Shown here: positions 1 through 11,751 of the stretch, piece by piece
Layout of the letters: each line of letters starts with the position of its first letter
Numbering within the stretch: the stretch's first letter is position 1
NCBI GenBank assembly: GCA_003313425.1
Contig: NHZP01000006.1
Coordinates: 1,612,001-1,676,000 of the forward strand
Direction of reading: 5' to 3'
DNA: 64,000 nucleotides
DNA from: Pseudopyrenochaeta lycopersici
Taxonomy: Eukaryota; Ascomycota; Dothideomycetes; Pleosporales; Pseudopyrenochaetaceae
Notes under the pieces: generated by a model
What the model was told of the DNA's origin: nothing
The model's database searches: none
Seen by the model: only the letters and a program-made list of their open reading frames with translations
Made by a program: the position numbers and the translations under genes

Positions 1-40
1 GCAGCTACAGAGAAGAGACCGCACTACCGTTGTTGAGTTT

Positions 41-412
41 ATGGACCGGACTGTTACCCTTGAGCTCTTGACCCCAACCGGTATCCCGCATCGGCAAGTC
101 CCTACAGATCACTTAGTTGGCCGAATTGAACGTGCATTTAACGATCTTCATTTTTGGGGTGGGTTCGGGCGTAACGTAGACTTCTTCCTTCGCGAGGATC
201 TAGAGGTTGATGGGGTGACAATTGGTCAAGTCGATATGGAAATTGATTTCAATGTAAACATGGGCCAACGAGGCGCATTTGCATCTCTTTTAGCATTGGC
301 TGGTGAGGTAAGGAGGCAGTGGAACGTTGATCAATTTCGTTTTTTTTCGTGGAGAATGCTGGGCCCAGGAGAGAACCTTTTTGCAAGCGGAAATTTCCAG
401 GTATTTGTTTAG
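41..412 (+). CDS. 3' end of an unrecognised gene, open at the window edge
   Basis: The frame is open from base 2 to the TAG at 410-412, so the Met at 41 need not be the true start; the gene may extend left of the window. From that Met it encodes 123 residues with normal codon use and no RIP-type stops, unlike most of the next 14 kb. I recognise no domain. The protein is soluble-looking, with no signal peptide or membrane segment in the visible part, and is rich in Phe, Gly and Asp (a WGGFGRNVDFF stretch near residue 39). It could be the last exon of a host gene or a stand-alone small ORF. The flank to about 640 holds nothing I can identify. Confidence 0.45.
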   Translation: MDRTVTLELLTPTGIPHRQVPTDHLVGRIERAFNDLHFWGGFGRNVDFFLREDLEVDGVTIGQVDMEIDFNVNMGQRGAFASLLALAGEVRRQWNVDQFRFFSWRMLGPGENLFASGNFQVFV

Positions 413-639
413 GTACATGGCGCAAAAAGCACACAGTTTAAGATAAAGATATAATACAAAGAAAGGCACATAGTCAAACGCTTAAACTAGGATTTTTATA
501 TCCCCACGCTTTCAGCAGGGAGTTTCTATAGTGTCTCTATTAAGAGATATTACGAGAATGGGAAAGACATTCAGGTCAGAATAAGTCTAGATACAACGAA
601 AAAAAACTATATAGATAAGAGAATTTTAAAAAAAAATGA

Positions 640-1625
640 ACATGCGTCAAAGTCCTCCAAATTTTGTTCGCGGAGAAAAATCCATAGTGTAGGTGCGGAA
701 GATATCTTAATATACTATACGTTGCACAGAAGCACATGGATTCTATGTGATTAAACCATCAGGTTACAGGTCACTCTTGGTCTGATCTATGATCTATATG
801 ATCGCAACAAAACTAAGGCTAAGGAGAGCTAGTCTCCTAAACGCCTTGCATCAATTAGTAGCTTATATAGCTTAATAAAGAAATAATACTTCCCCCAGTA
901 CTCCTCTATCGGCTAACTAATGAGGAAACACCAAGGTAGGCAAGGTAACCTCCGTTCGAAAAATATTTACATACGATTTCAAGTAGTAATAAAGAGGTGC
1001 TATCCTATTATACTAAGGGTTAACTTTTAGGAGATTAAAGCCTGGACTTTTGCTAGCAACACTATTAGGCCACCATTTGTTGCACTAGGGACCATCGTTA
1101 ATAGGTAGGTATGGCCCTAGCTGTTAATAGTGAACTTAGGCAAGTAGAGTAAGGTAGTAGACGCGCAAGTTATTACTTTTTTTAGACCTCTTATAATTTT
1201 CTTATTGTAGTATTATTAAATTTGGCGTTGAGCTCTTTATTAGAACGTTGCCTAAGTGGTAGGCTAATGTAAACACCCCTCCACATTTAATTATCTCCCT
1301 GACTATACAACACAAGCAGATGGCGTACTAATGAGCTATATGCGTTTTTCTAGCATAAACTCATGCTAGATGAGCCGGATAGAATCGATATACAGGCGAA
1401 TGTTTGTCTTAATACTATTTGACGTTTAGATGTTTTACAATACTGTTTCTCGAGGTAGCTATCGCCTTGGCGCTCGTTCGACTAGCTCTTAGTAGCCTAA
1501 GTACTGTTCTGCTTCTAATTCTCCGGAAATTCCCTAGTTCTGGCACCTGTTACAGCCACTCGTCAAAACTTTCTTCCACCAACGCACGAGCCCTCCGCGC
1601 GTGCACATAGGCTTAAAACTTCAAC
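640..1625. repeat. Anonymous duplicated block, copy 1 (empty-site copy)
   Basis: This stretch aligns by eye with 16546-17184 joined to 22566-22860. Landmarks include the CTTCCCCCAGT stretch near 890, the TCCGTTCGAA stretch near 951 and the CCACATTTAA stretch at 1281-1290. In copy 2 a Copia element sits at the TTTAA that is uninterrupted here, so this copy shows the pre-insertion state. On the minus strand of both copies there are short conserved hydrophobic reading stretches interrupted by stops, which may be a decayed gene, but I cannot name it. Many differences between the copies are C/T or G/A. Confidence 0.7.
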
Positions 1626-1817
1626 ACTATGTAGCTTAGCCACAATATACAATAAATAATTTATTTTTTAATTAAAAGTTATATATATAATTAGTATTTT
1701 ATTTACTACCTTTACACTTTCTTATATATAGTAATGTATTGTAGCATACTTATAGTAACGCGCCTAATTAGCTTAGCTAGTATCAGGGTTGCCGTTTTAC
1801 TAAGTAATAGTAATTAC

Positions 1818-2010
1818 TATTACTAGGTACTGTTAGTAATTACTATTACTTAGTAATTAGTAATTACTATTTAGAATTTTTGTAATAGTAATAGTAATTA
1901 CTATTACTTAGTAATTAGTAATTACTATTTAGAATTTTTGTAATAGCAATAGTAATTACTATTACTTAGTAATTAGTAATTACTAAATAGTAAATAGTAA
2001 TTACTAATTC
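1818..2010. repeat. 58-bp tandem repeat of TAGTAATTACTA-type palindromes
   Basis: Units containing TTTAGAATTTTTGTAATAG recur at a spacing of 58 bp (1871 and 1929), with a third degenerate unit after them. Each unit is itself built from nested inverted TAGTAATTAC motifs. It lies in the subterminal part of the hAT-like element, where transposase-binding repeats are common in that superfamily. Confidence 0.6.
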
Positions 2011-2365
2011 TAAAAATAGAATATAGCTTAAAAGCTTATATAATCTATAGTATAAGTATATAGTAATATTTAATAGTATAAACCTATACTATTAGTATAG
2101 AAGTTTCTAGTTTTAGTACTTAGTTCTTAAAAGTAACGTTAATTCTTTATAGTAGTACTAAAACCTAATAAGAAAAAAGTTAAATTTTATTCTAGCTTTT
2201 AATATTAACTCTACTTTCTTATTTTTATTAAGCTTTATATATAACTATATATATAGTAAATAATCTAAATAAATATAATTATAAAGTTTTAATTAGTAAT
2301 AGTAATTACTATTGCTAGTAAAATAATAACCTTAAGTTATTAAAGTTTTTAAAGTTTTTAACGTT

Positions 2366-2418
2366 CTTAACAACCTTAACAACCTTAACAACCTTAACAA
2401 CCTTAACAACCTTAACAA
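2366..2418. repeat. 9-bp tandem repeat (CTTAACAAC)n
   Basis: About six head-to-tail copies of CTTAACAAC inside the hAT-like element. Confidence 0.85.
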
Positions 2419-3300
2419 TTTAATATATTATATTATATATAATACTACTGCTAAAGCTATTCTATTTACTAATAATAGTAATAGTAATTACTATTACTAA
2501 CAAAGTAGTAACTCTAATAAAGTATTATAAGTATTATAAAACTAATTTTAAAATATAGTTTAGTATATTTTTAATTATTTACTAATTTTAGTTCTTTAAG
2601 AAAGTATTTTATATTATACTACTTATATAAATATTTAGTTATCTAAATAAATATAACTTTTTAGCTATAAAAGAAGAGTTTATTAGAGACATTTTATATT
2701 TTTAGATAGTTTAAATATCTGTAATAAGATATTTTATACTATAGAGGAGGTAAAAGCTATTAAAAAATATTCTAGTTTATATATAGACTTTATTAGTTCT
2801 AATTTAAAAGACCTAGAGTATTTAGAGTCTATAGTTAAAATAGGATAATAGTAGAGTATATATAACTTTTACTAAAAAAAAAGAAAAAAAAACTTGTAAA
2901 GTAATATAAAATTTAAAAAATATAATTAGTTAGTTAGTTAGTTATTTAGTTAAAAACATATGTATATATATATATATATATTTCATTAAAACTATTAGAA
3001 GTAAATAATTATCTACGTTTATTTATATAGTATTATCTTAAATTTAATTACTATATAATAAGCTAGCTAGTAAAATATCGTAAATACTATTAATTATAAA
3101 TTTCTATTTTTAGTAATAGTAATTACTATTACTATGTACCCTTAGTAATTAGTAATTACTATTACTAAAAAACGGCAACCCTGGCTAGTATATAATACTA
3201 GCACTCTTTTAATATACTATAAAAGCTATCCTACTCTTCCTTAGCTATACTATAATTATTATATTAAAGATAGAATTTATATATATACTTCTTAAGATAC

Positions 3301-3628
3301 TGTGCAGGAACAGAGGCCTCAGCCAACTTCTCCCTTTTGATGGTAGCCTTGCGCGCAATGGAAGCAACTGAGCATCTCGTGTTGGCCGAGATGGTGAGGT
3401 GCGGGGACGGGTAACGAGGTAGACAAAGGTGGATAGGCAACGATGAATTGAATGATCGAGACTCTGGTGAAGCAGGACTTGACAGTACGGCGTGGGTGGT
3501 ACTTGGTGGATTCCATGCCTCCCAAGGAGGTCCTATCTATCTACCTTTATACCCGGATTTCCCGGCCAAGCCTACCTAATCCTAGCTGAGATGCCCTCGG
3601 TAACTACGTCACCAAGTGCATCGGCACA
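3301..3628. mobile_element. TGTGC...GCACA element I (328 bp) with 4-bp target duplication
   Basis: The segment begins TGTGCAGGAAC and ends ATCGGCACA, and is flanked by ATAC at 3297-3300 and 3629-3632. Its right end (CTAGCTGAGATGCCC through GGCACA) matches the right end of element II at 3895-4750. Its left 60 bp match an internal part of element II (4286-4345), so it is probably a deletion derivative or a sibling that took up the same gene fragment. Composition is normal, unlike the AT-rich surroundings, suggesting it arrived after most RIP had occurred or was too short to be targeted. Confidence 0.55.
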
Positions 3629-3894
3629 ATACTACTAAAGGTACTTTATTAAGTTAAAGTTAAGTAAGTAAACTAGCTAGTTAATAGTAGTAATATAGTA
3701 CTTATAAAAGAACTTACGTGTTACTATAGCTATATAAATACACGCGTTATCTTATATAAAGAGCTAAGAATAACATTATTTTAGTAGAAAGCCCTTTATT
3801 AAAGCTCTTATATAACTTTATATAAAGTAGCTACCTATTAGAGTATCTAAATCGCGCTTTATTATAACTAGTAAGCTTCTCTATATATACTTAC

Positions 3895-4750
3895 TGTGCT
3901 GATGCATTTGGTGACCTGGTCACCTGGCCACTAAGGGCATCTCAGCTAGTTAGATGCAGCAGTTCAGATGCAGCAGTTCAGGCCACAGCAGCTTAGGCCA
4001 CAACAGCTCAGACTTCAAGGCAATTAAGCGAGATTAGCAGAAAAATAAGGATATAAGGAGGCAGGCAGGCGGAGGAAGGCAAAAAAACATCTAGAGAAGG
4101 ATCTAGAGGATCCGATATTAAGGAACATCTAGAAGTAATTAAGACAGTACAGACAGACAGACAGATACAGCTACTACAGTTATCACCCCCTTTCTTCTTG
4201 TTGTGTTCAATGGCAGCGGCTTATAGGATCTCAAGGTTGCACCAAGAAGTTGATGAAATTTGGCCCCTTTCGCTTCGCCAATTTGTGCAGGAACAGAGGC
4301 CTCAGCCAACTTCTCCCTGTCGATGGTAGCCTTGAGCTCACTGAACACAGCTAGGTAGTCATCCCATCAAGGATGAGATGAGAGGTAGGAGGTAGGTAAA
4401 CAAGGATGAACAATAATAGGGGGGGGGGGGGGTTAATGGTAGTAGCTGTATCTGTCTGTCTGTCTGTACTGTCTTAATTACTTCTAGATGTTCCTTAATA
4501 TCGGATCCTCTAGATCCTTCTCTAGATGTTTTTTTGCCTTCCTCCGCCTGCCTGCCTCCTTATATCCTTATTTTTCTGCTAATCTCACTTAATTGCCTTG
4601 AAGTCTGAACTGTTGTGGCCTAAGCTGCTGTGGCCTAAGCTGCTGTGGCCTGAGCTGCTGCGTCTGAACTGCTGCATCTGAACTGCTGCATCTAACTAGC
4701 TGAGATGCCCTTAGTGGCCAGGTGACCAGGTAACCAAGTGCATCGGCACA
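3895..4750. mobile_element. Foldback-type TGTGC...GCACA element II (856 bp), possibly carrying a gene fragment
   Basis: Two long inverted arms, 3895-4177 and 4439-4750, are nearly complementary along about 280 bp. The right arm holds one extra copy of a short repeat (CTGCTGTGGCCTAAG). Ends are TGTGC(T/C)GATGCA, flanked by TTAC at 3891-3894 and 4751-4754. The 260-bp loop contains a minus-strand open stretch (4348 to about 4190) with ordinary codon use, including KATIDREKLAEAS, also partly present in element I; this looks like a captured piece of a host exon, not a transposase. A run of 14 G lies at 4419-4432. The transposon superfamily is not clear to me: 4-bp duplications with no fixed sequence fit neither hAT nor Tc1/mariner. 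Confidence 0.6.
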
Positions 4751-5289
4751 TTACGTTTATCTAACTATATTAACTTCTATACTATTTATACTAGCTTCTT
4801 ACTTATACTATAAGTTTATAGTATTACTAGCTTCTATTTCTCTTATAAAAATTAAAAAACTTACTTTTTATTTTACTCTAAACTCTTCTAAATTAAGTAC
4901 TTATTTAACGTGTCCTATAAGCGAGCGCCGCACATAAGCGAGCGCTACACCCTACTAAGTTTAAGCACCTCTCTTATCTTAATGTATAATAACTTAACGC
5001 TACGCTCTTTAAATACCTTTAAATAAAGCAAATATCTAGCTTACTATCTTAGCTATTTATACGTATTAAATTAGTAGTAACTAGCCTACTATAGTAATCT
5101 TTAACATATCTAAAAGAATAATCTATTACTAACGCGCTAGGACTACTACTTAACGCGATTACTAGCTTAACTTAAGGAAGCTTACTTAGCTAAAAGAGAA
5201 GGTAATAGTTAATTATATACTTAATCTAGATTAGCGTAGATTTCTACCTACGTACGTAGCTATATATAATATAGCTAATAACCTGCTAT

Positions 5290-5530
5290 TAACGCGTAGT
5301 AGAGGTCTAGTTAGTATAAATTAGCTATCTATACCTCTTATATACTACTATACTTATCTTATCTACTACAGCCTCTTAATATTAGCTGCTTCTCTCCTCT
5401 TAAGAAGGCGTACAGCTGCTAGATAGAGAGCTTAATTAAAGCCTATATCAACTATATTACTAAGCTTAAATTTCTGCCTACCTTTAAAGTAGTATTTAAT
5501 TAAGCTTTTACTATAGTTAATATACGCTTA
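5290..5530 (+). pseudogene. P1 transposase, middle part (DDE region, third Asp), RIP-damaged
   Basis: In one frame with stop codons the sequence reads as the region around the third catalytic residue of a pogo/Fot1-type transposase: a YLLQPLNISCFSPLKKAY stretch, where family members have LQPLD. The Asp codon has become Asn (GAC/GAT to AAT), and TAG/TAA codons replace Trp, Gln or Arg. The reading ends at the TA where element P2 was inserted and continues at 12617. The helix-turn-helix region and the first Asp expected upstream were not found in the 300 bp available, so the copy was probably internally deleted before it decayed. Confidence 0.55.
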
Positions 5531-6517
5531 ACGTAAGCGGCAAGCGAAACGCCTAGGTAAGCGAAACGCCCACCCCACTAAGCTTTACAACTTTGCACGT
5601 TAATAACTTAATCCTATAAAAAGCTACTACAGCTTATAGTAGCTTAAATTAATCCTCTACTTCTACTATATCTCTCTTACACGTGCGCTTCTTATATCCT
5701 GCCTCTCTATAAGTTTTACAGCGCTAGATACCCCTTATACTAGCACCTGTTTAAGCCCTCTCTACACGCCTCTCTACCTTAAGTTAGGCATTAACGTCCC
5801 TCTAAGTAATTAAGTCCTCTCCCTCCTCCTTTAATAGGGTCCCTCCCTGCTAGATCTACTTTTTCTTACGCTTTTTCTACTTAGAAGTAGCTCTATTTGC
5901 CTACTTAAGACTAGCTACTCTAGCTTCTAGTAACGTATATAAGTATACCTTTAATATTAATCCCTTTTTAACTTATAATACTATCTTAATAATAGAATTA
6001 GGAGAGGAACTCTTATAGTTACAAATCCTCTTTATAATTAGTATTATTTAAGCCTCTATCTCCTAGGCGTTACTAAGTGTTTTAGGGTCCTAGGGGGTAG
6101 GCCCTAGTAGAGGTAGTATTAGCGTGTAAGGCTTTACCTTAAGCTTTAATAGCACTACCTCTAGGCTATGTAGGACTAGGCTAGTTACTTAGAAGCTAGA
6201 TAGAATATTCTACTATAAGAACGAGGTCTTAAATACCTCCTTAAAGGAAGCTAGGAATACTTTTTTATTAATATAGGTAATATAACTGTCTACTAAGACC
6301 CTAATCTCTTACTAGTATACTTACTTTAACAGCGTAAAGTAGCTTATATTAAGCAGCTGTAGGATATAGGATAAATAGGAAAGCATATAGAGGGTAATTA
6401 TCTTATTCTCTTTATATAGATCCTAGAAGGTAAGTAAATTATAGCTCTTATAGCTATTAATTACTAGTAGCTAGTAACTACCTACTATCTAGGCTGCTAT
6501 ATACTAGATAAAGTACT

Positions 6518-6682
6518 TGTCAGATTGTCAAATACAAGGAAAGAGCGATAAATAGTAGGACCGATAACTGTTGTGATCTACGGAACCTCCGGAAGCAGAG
6601 GAGCGATAAAAAAGAACAGACAGAATAACAAAAAAAATAAATGATCGACCTTCTGACTAACATATTTATTAAAATTCTAACA
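6518..6682 (+). repeat. Copia-Lys1 5' LTR
   Basis: 165 bp, TGTC...AACA. It matches 11587-11751 except for about ten mostly C/T or G/A differences. Confidence 0.9.
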
Positions 6683-6693
6683 ATTAAGAGTCT
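6683..6693 (+). promoter_or_regulatory. Primer-binding site matching tRNA-Lys(CUU) anticodon arm
   Basis: ATTAAGAGTCT directly follows the 5' LTR. Its complement, AGACTCTTAAT, matches the anticodon stem-loop of eukaryotic tRNA-Lys(CUU) as I know it, ending at tRNA position 39. That implies a 5' half-tRNA primer, as described for Drosophila copia. The tRNA match is from memory. Confidence 0.6.
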
Positions 6694-6699
6694 TACTGC

Positions 6700-9600
6700 C
6701 TTAATTACACACTAAAACGATAGCAAACCTAAGCATAAGGGACGCGACCATTATCCTAACCAATTACAACAGCTGGACGGCCAGGTACCGCCAGTTTAAG
6801 ATAAAATGCGAATTATTAAGGAACTGGCCCCTCGTTAACCCAGAAGGTACTAAAGAACCAAAACTAAAGCTAATAGTTCCACAATTACTAAATATTGCTA
6901 ATTATTAACCTGTAGCAACAGTTTTAGCGAGGAGCACAACGTTAAGCTTCTAAACGCGCGGAAACACGCAACTAATATAATAAGAGGAGATTCCCTCTAC
7001 TACTATTCTAACAAGGATCTCCAAACTCTCCTAGAGTAGACAGGAAGCATATAAAGTAGACCGCGATAACTATAAGATACACCTTAAATTATACAAGCTC
7101 TTAGATAAGGAATATTAAGAAGAAAGGACAAAGTACGAGAAGCTAATTAAGCATATACTAGCTACTATCTCACCTTATCTGCAACTAAGCTACAGTAAGT
7201 TAGGCAAGTTAGTCTAAGAATAGGTAACCTCCCTCTAGGAGACAGTAAGTATTAACCTACAGGAAGAACAAACTAAAGCGCGAGAGAAGTACTACGCTGC
7301 ACTTAGGCTAATAAGAACCCTAAGTAATTAGGAAATATAGCTAACTAACTATAATTAAGTAGCAACCTAAGCTAAAACCCTAGAGGTTAGCAAAGTACTG
7401 CAAACAGAAGATGTGAAAAATAACTTCCTAGGCGCTGTCTCGAAGGTAGCCCTAACATAGGTAGCTACCTTCTCTAGTCCTAGATATAACAGAATAACTA
7501 TTAATAGGAAGAAGATAATAAAACTCTTCTATAACTATATAAGCCTATCCTACCTATTAAAGGGCACGCAGAAGAGCGCTTTCGCTGCAGGAGAAGTATT
7601 ATACGTCTCTAACAGTGCATCTGTTTAGGGCACATAAAATAGGGACGCCCTAAGTGTGTTAGAAAGAGCGCTATCTGCCCCCTTATAAGGCGGCTAAGGG
7701 AAACCTAGGCAGAAACAAAAACGTAATAGTTAAATAACTAAATCTAAGCAGTTCCTAATTAGGAATACAGCAGTAGCTAGAGATAATTATCCTACTTATA
7801 AACAGCGCTATAACTTATTAGACTGTTACTACGTGTATACTAATAAGGCACCTAAGTAGTTTAAGCTAAATTAAAGTATTACTAAACTAGTATAGTATAA
7901 AATTAATAATAATAATAACTTATAGAGGGCGATACAGGAATTAAGCCCAGAGGCTAAGAAACCGCGCCTTTCCTCCGCATCGCGATTAATTACGCCGCGC
8001 ATTAAAATATTATAAACTCCTAACCTATTAATAGATTAACTAGAAGGTTATGTTATAGTAACTACTAAAGCGGTTATAGCCGCATTAACGTTTAATACTA
8101 ATAGTTAAGAATACCTACTTAAGAATGCATTCATCCTTAACTCTAGCTTAACCGCACACATCTGTAATAACATTAATTAAATTAAACACCTTCGCGAGCT
8201 AGTAATAGGAGACTGTATTTAGGCGGGTAATATATAAGTCTAGATTAAATGCTATAGGATAGTACACGTTAAAACCTAAGGAGTGGAAAGGAAGCATACT
8301 CTAAGGCTTGATAACGTGGCTTGGTGTCCTAACCTCCTCTGTAACCTAGTGTTATTCAGACTACTTAGAAGACAGGGGATCTAGTAAGATAATAAACAAG
8401 AGCTAACGACACTACGGAGATAGGACAACTTAATCATTGCGTACCTAACGGAAGCACACGACCAATAGGTACTCAAGCAATTAGAGGCAAACGGCAGTGC
8501 CTTTTACACCCGATTCAACTCTCGAACTAAGCAGGCGCTATAAAGAGTAAGTATAATACTATAGCATAAGCGCCTAGGGGCATCTAGGGCCCGCAGCGAT
8601 CAAACACCTCGTCCAATAATCTGAGGGGGTGCGCATTAAAGGCGTTACTACAGTTGAGTGTAATGCATGTAGGAGAGCTAAATTAAAGCGCAGGATCCGC
8701 AGAGAACCTTAACTAAGTAAAGAAGGACTAGGAGAATAAATCGCGATTAACTTTTACGACTACGAAGTTAGAAGCTACTTAAAGGAAAAGAGCTAAATAC
8801 TTATTACTAACTAATTCTTAGTATATAACTAGGATTTCTACTTCGCTAACAACAGACTAGCACGATCTATTATTTAATTACTAGATAATTTTACTTGCTT
8901 CCTATATACGCAGTTTAATATTCTTGTAAAGGTTATTAAGACAGATAACGAGATAGTAACTATTAAGCTAGAAGTTAAGAGATAGTGCACGTCTAAAGGC
9001 ATAAAGGTCGAGCCTTCTGCTCCTAATACCTAATTACAGAATAGCGGAGGAGAACGCTTAGGGGGTGTAATAAAAGAAAAGGCACGTGTAATACAGCTAG
9101 ATGCTAATCTCCCCTAGAAACTATAGCTAGAAATTACAAGAGTAGCAGTATACCTATATAATAGAACGCTAAACTACTTAAACTGCTAGAAAAGCCTATA
9201 CAAGGTATTCTTTATAAGGGTCGCTGCTATAAATAGTATTATTACTAGACTATAGAAACTAAACTAAGCTTATCTTAAAGCATATAGCTGTAAGGCATTT
9301 ACAATAACTAATAATACCTACTAAGGAAAGTCGCGACTGTAACGCTTAGATCTAAAAGCTTAGATTAGCTATCTTATTAGCTATTAATCTACAAACATCT
9401 ACTAAGTTTAGATCCTATTACTAGCTAAAGTTATTAGCATAAGAGACGTAGTCTTTAATAAAAGCGTAGTGTTTAGCAGCAAAACAGAAGACCTTATAGA
9501 TAACCTTATGCATAATACTCTGCAGGAGATTATAACGTAGGTGAAAATAATTAAACTGCCTATACTACTACGACAGGGACAGCTTAAGACTAGGTTATTC

Positions 9601-11580
9601 TACAAAGATAATATAATAATAGGAGAGAGTTTAAGTCTATAAGGTTAAAAGTTAAGAGGTAGCTAAAGTAGAAAAGTAATAGACTTATACCTAATGCCAC
9701 TAGACACTCTGCTACTTGTAGCTCTCCTTAGCTAGGCGTAGACTAACGAACTTAAAGCTAATAGCACGACGACGTAGGGCTCGTTGAAAACAGAACTATA
9801 GGCAGTAGCATTTATAGCTAGGACTTAAGCAGGGCACGTAGGGGAACACGAAGGCAAGCCTATTAATAAGGCACAGCTAAAGAGAATACTAGAAAAGGGG
9901 GTAAAGCCTTACTAAAACTAATTACTACCTCTGCTAATAACTTACTTAAAGCTTAAAGATTATCCTCTATATAAAATGTTTAAGGAAGCTAAATAAGAAC
10001 ACCTAAGGAGCTATAAATAAATAAAGTCTTAGGCTGAAGTGCTAATCACTCCTATTAAATAGAGAGGTTACTAAATATTAGACTGCATGTGGGTGTATAC
10101 CTATAAATTAGATAAACACTATTATCTTATTAAATATAAAGCACGACTTGTTATTTATAGTAATTAGTAACAAAATATCACGTTATAAGACACATACGCA
10201 GCTACTTTAGCAAGCAGGTCTTTTTAAATGCTTATGGCAATCGCTGCTAAGTTTAACCTTAAACTTAAACAGTACAACGTTACTAACGCATTCGTGCATA
10301 TAATAATAGATAGAGAAATCTATATAAGAATGCTACGAGGATACTAGAAGCCTAGAACAATCCTTAAGCTTAAAAAGGTACTTTACAGTCTTTAAATTTT
10401 ACTGCTCCTATAGTAGAAAGAATTTGTCTTAACCCTTACTAAACTAGGCTTAAAATAAGTACTATATAAGGCCTGCTGCATAATTAAAGATAGTATTATT
10501 ATCTTCTTTTACGTTAATAACTTTATCTTAGCCTATTACTAGAAGAAGGAGGTAGAAGCTTAATAAGCTATTAAGGCTCTTTAAGAAAGATACACCTTTA
10601 TAAGGGGAGAAGACTTGTAATAGTTCCTTAGCGTTAAAGTTATTAGAGACTAAGAATAATAATTAATTTAACTCTCTTAGTTAGCCTATGCTAACAAAAT
10701 TAGCAGACTTGCAGATAGGAAAGATGTCTGATATAATACCCTAATAGTAAGCGTTGAACTCTAGCCACGCGAGGGATTAGCATTACCTTTAGAAGTTAAC
10801 AAATACTAGCGTAAGATTAGTTCCTTACTATTTGCCGCTGTTACAACACGACTAGATATTACCTTCGTAACATCGCGCCTTGCACGCTTTCTTATTAACC
10901 CTAGCACAGAGTATTAGGAGGCTGCTGACAGAGTCCTGCTCTACCTTGCAGCGACAAAATTAAGAGCACTCTAATTAGGAGGAGGCGACAAGCTTAAAGT
11001 AGCTAGCGACGTATTATTTACTAATAATAGAGTTAATAGAAAGAGTTTGCAAGGTTATGTGATTAAGCTATTTAGTAGTCTTATTACCTAGAGAGTAAGT
11101 AAACAGGACACGGTTACTACCTTAACGACTGAAGCAGAACTACTCGCACTCTCCTAAGTAGCAAAGGAAGCTATCTTTACCTCGCGACTTCTTAAGGAGC
11201 TCTAGATATTATTACCAGAGTTAACTATTATAATTTAATGCGACAATACATAGATAATTTAACTTATAACGGAAGAGATTGTAAAACTCTAAACTAAACT
11301 TTAATATGTAGACATCTATAATTACTAGCTATAATAGGAAGTATTACTTAGACGAATTAAAGTTAAATACGTAGAATCCTCGTAAATGATAGTAGATAGA
11401 CTTACTAAAGCGCTGCCCTTAAATAAATAGGAGAACTTTCTTAATTAATTAGGACTAGTAAATAAGAAACCGGCCTTAGTAAAAGAGTTAAAACTTAAAG
11501 ATATACAGACTTAAATAGAGGATCTAATAATCGCATAAGATATAAGTTTGTGACAGCTTAGAAGATTACTCTAAGCTAAG
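6700..11580 (+). pseudogene. Copia-Lys1 gag-pol pseudogene
   Basis: The plus strand carries Copia polyprotein in order (gag, protease, integrase, reverse transcriptase, RNase H) broken by many TAA and TAG codons. The clearest landmark is the reverse transcriptase active site at 10510-10521, which reads Tyr-Val-Asn-Asn where Tyr-Val-Asp-Asp is required: both catalytic Asp codons have suffered G-to-A changes. The gag start codon is also altered (ATA where the sister element has ATG). The element cannot move by itself. Confidence 0.8.
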
Positions 11581-11586
11581 GGGGTG

Positions 11587-11751
11587 TGTTAGATTGTTAA
11601 ATATAAGGAAAGAGCAATAAATAGTAGGACTAATAACTGTTGCGATCTACGGAACCTCTGGAAGCAGAGGAGCGATAAAAAAGAACAGATAGAACAACAA
11701 AAAAAATAAATGATCGACCTTCTGACTAACATATTCATTAAAATTCTGACA
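11587..11751 (+). repeat. Copia-Lys1 3' LTR
   Basis: 165 bp, begins TGTTAGATTG, ends TGACA, followed by the GTACT target duplication. Confidence 0.9.

Larger units (their letters stand above)
1784..3183. mobile_element. hAT-like non-autonomous element (1.4 kb) with 8-bp target duplication
   Basis: The ends are inverted repeats that begin CAGGGTTGCCG and continue into palindromic TAGTAATAGTAATTACTATT sequence. They are flanked by identical 8-bp copies of GCTAGTAT at 1776-1783 and 3184-3191. An 8-bp duplication and CAGGG-type ends are the usual hAT signature. The interior is extremely AT-rich and holds no transposase ORF, so it is either a MITE or a RIP-destroyed element. It contains the palindromic repeats, a 9-bp tandem array at 2366-2418 and a TA dinucleotide run near 2959-2981. 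Confidence 0.75.
6518..11751 (+). mobile_element. Innermost layer of the nest: RIP-degraded Ty1/Copia retrotransposon (Copia-Lys1)
   Basis: Two 165-bp LTRs (6518-6682 and 11587-11751) beginning TGT(C/T)AGATTGT and ending in (A/G)ACA bound a 4.9-kb interior. Identical GTACT duplications lie at 6513-6517 and 11752-11756. The GGGGGTG polypurine tract just before the right LTR sets the orientation as plus. The element sits inside pogo element P2. It shares its primer-binding site and gag start region with the element at 26231-31575, although the LTRs differ. Confidence 0.9.

Noticed and set aside
4139..4348. 69-codon ORF in the foldback element as a functional gene
   Set aside because: It runs from the loop into an inverted arm and its start is arbitrary; better seen as a captured exon fragment.
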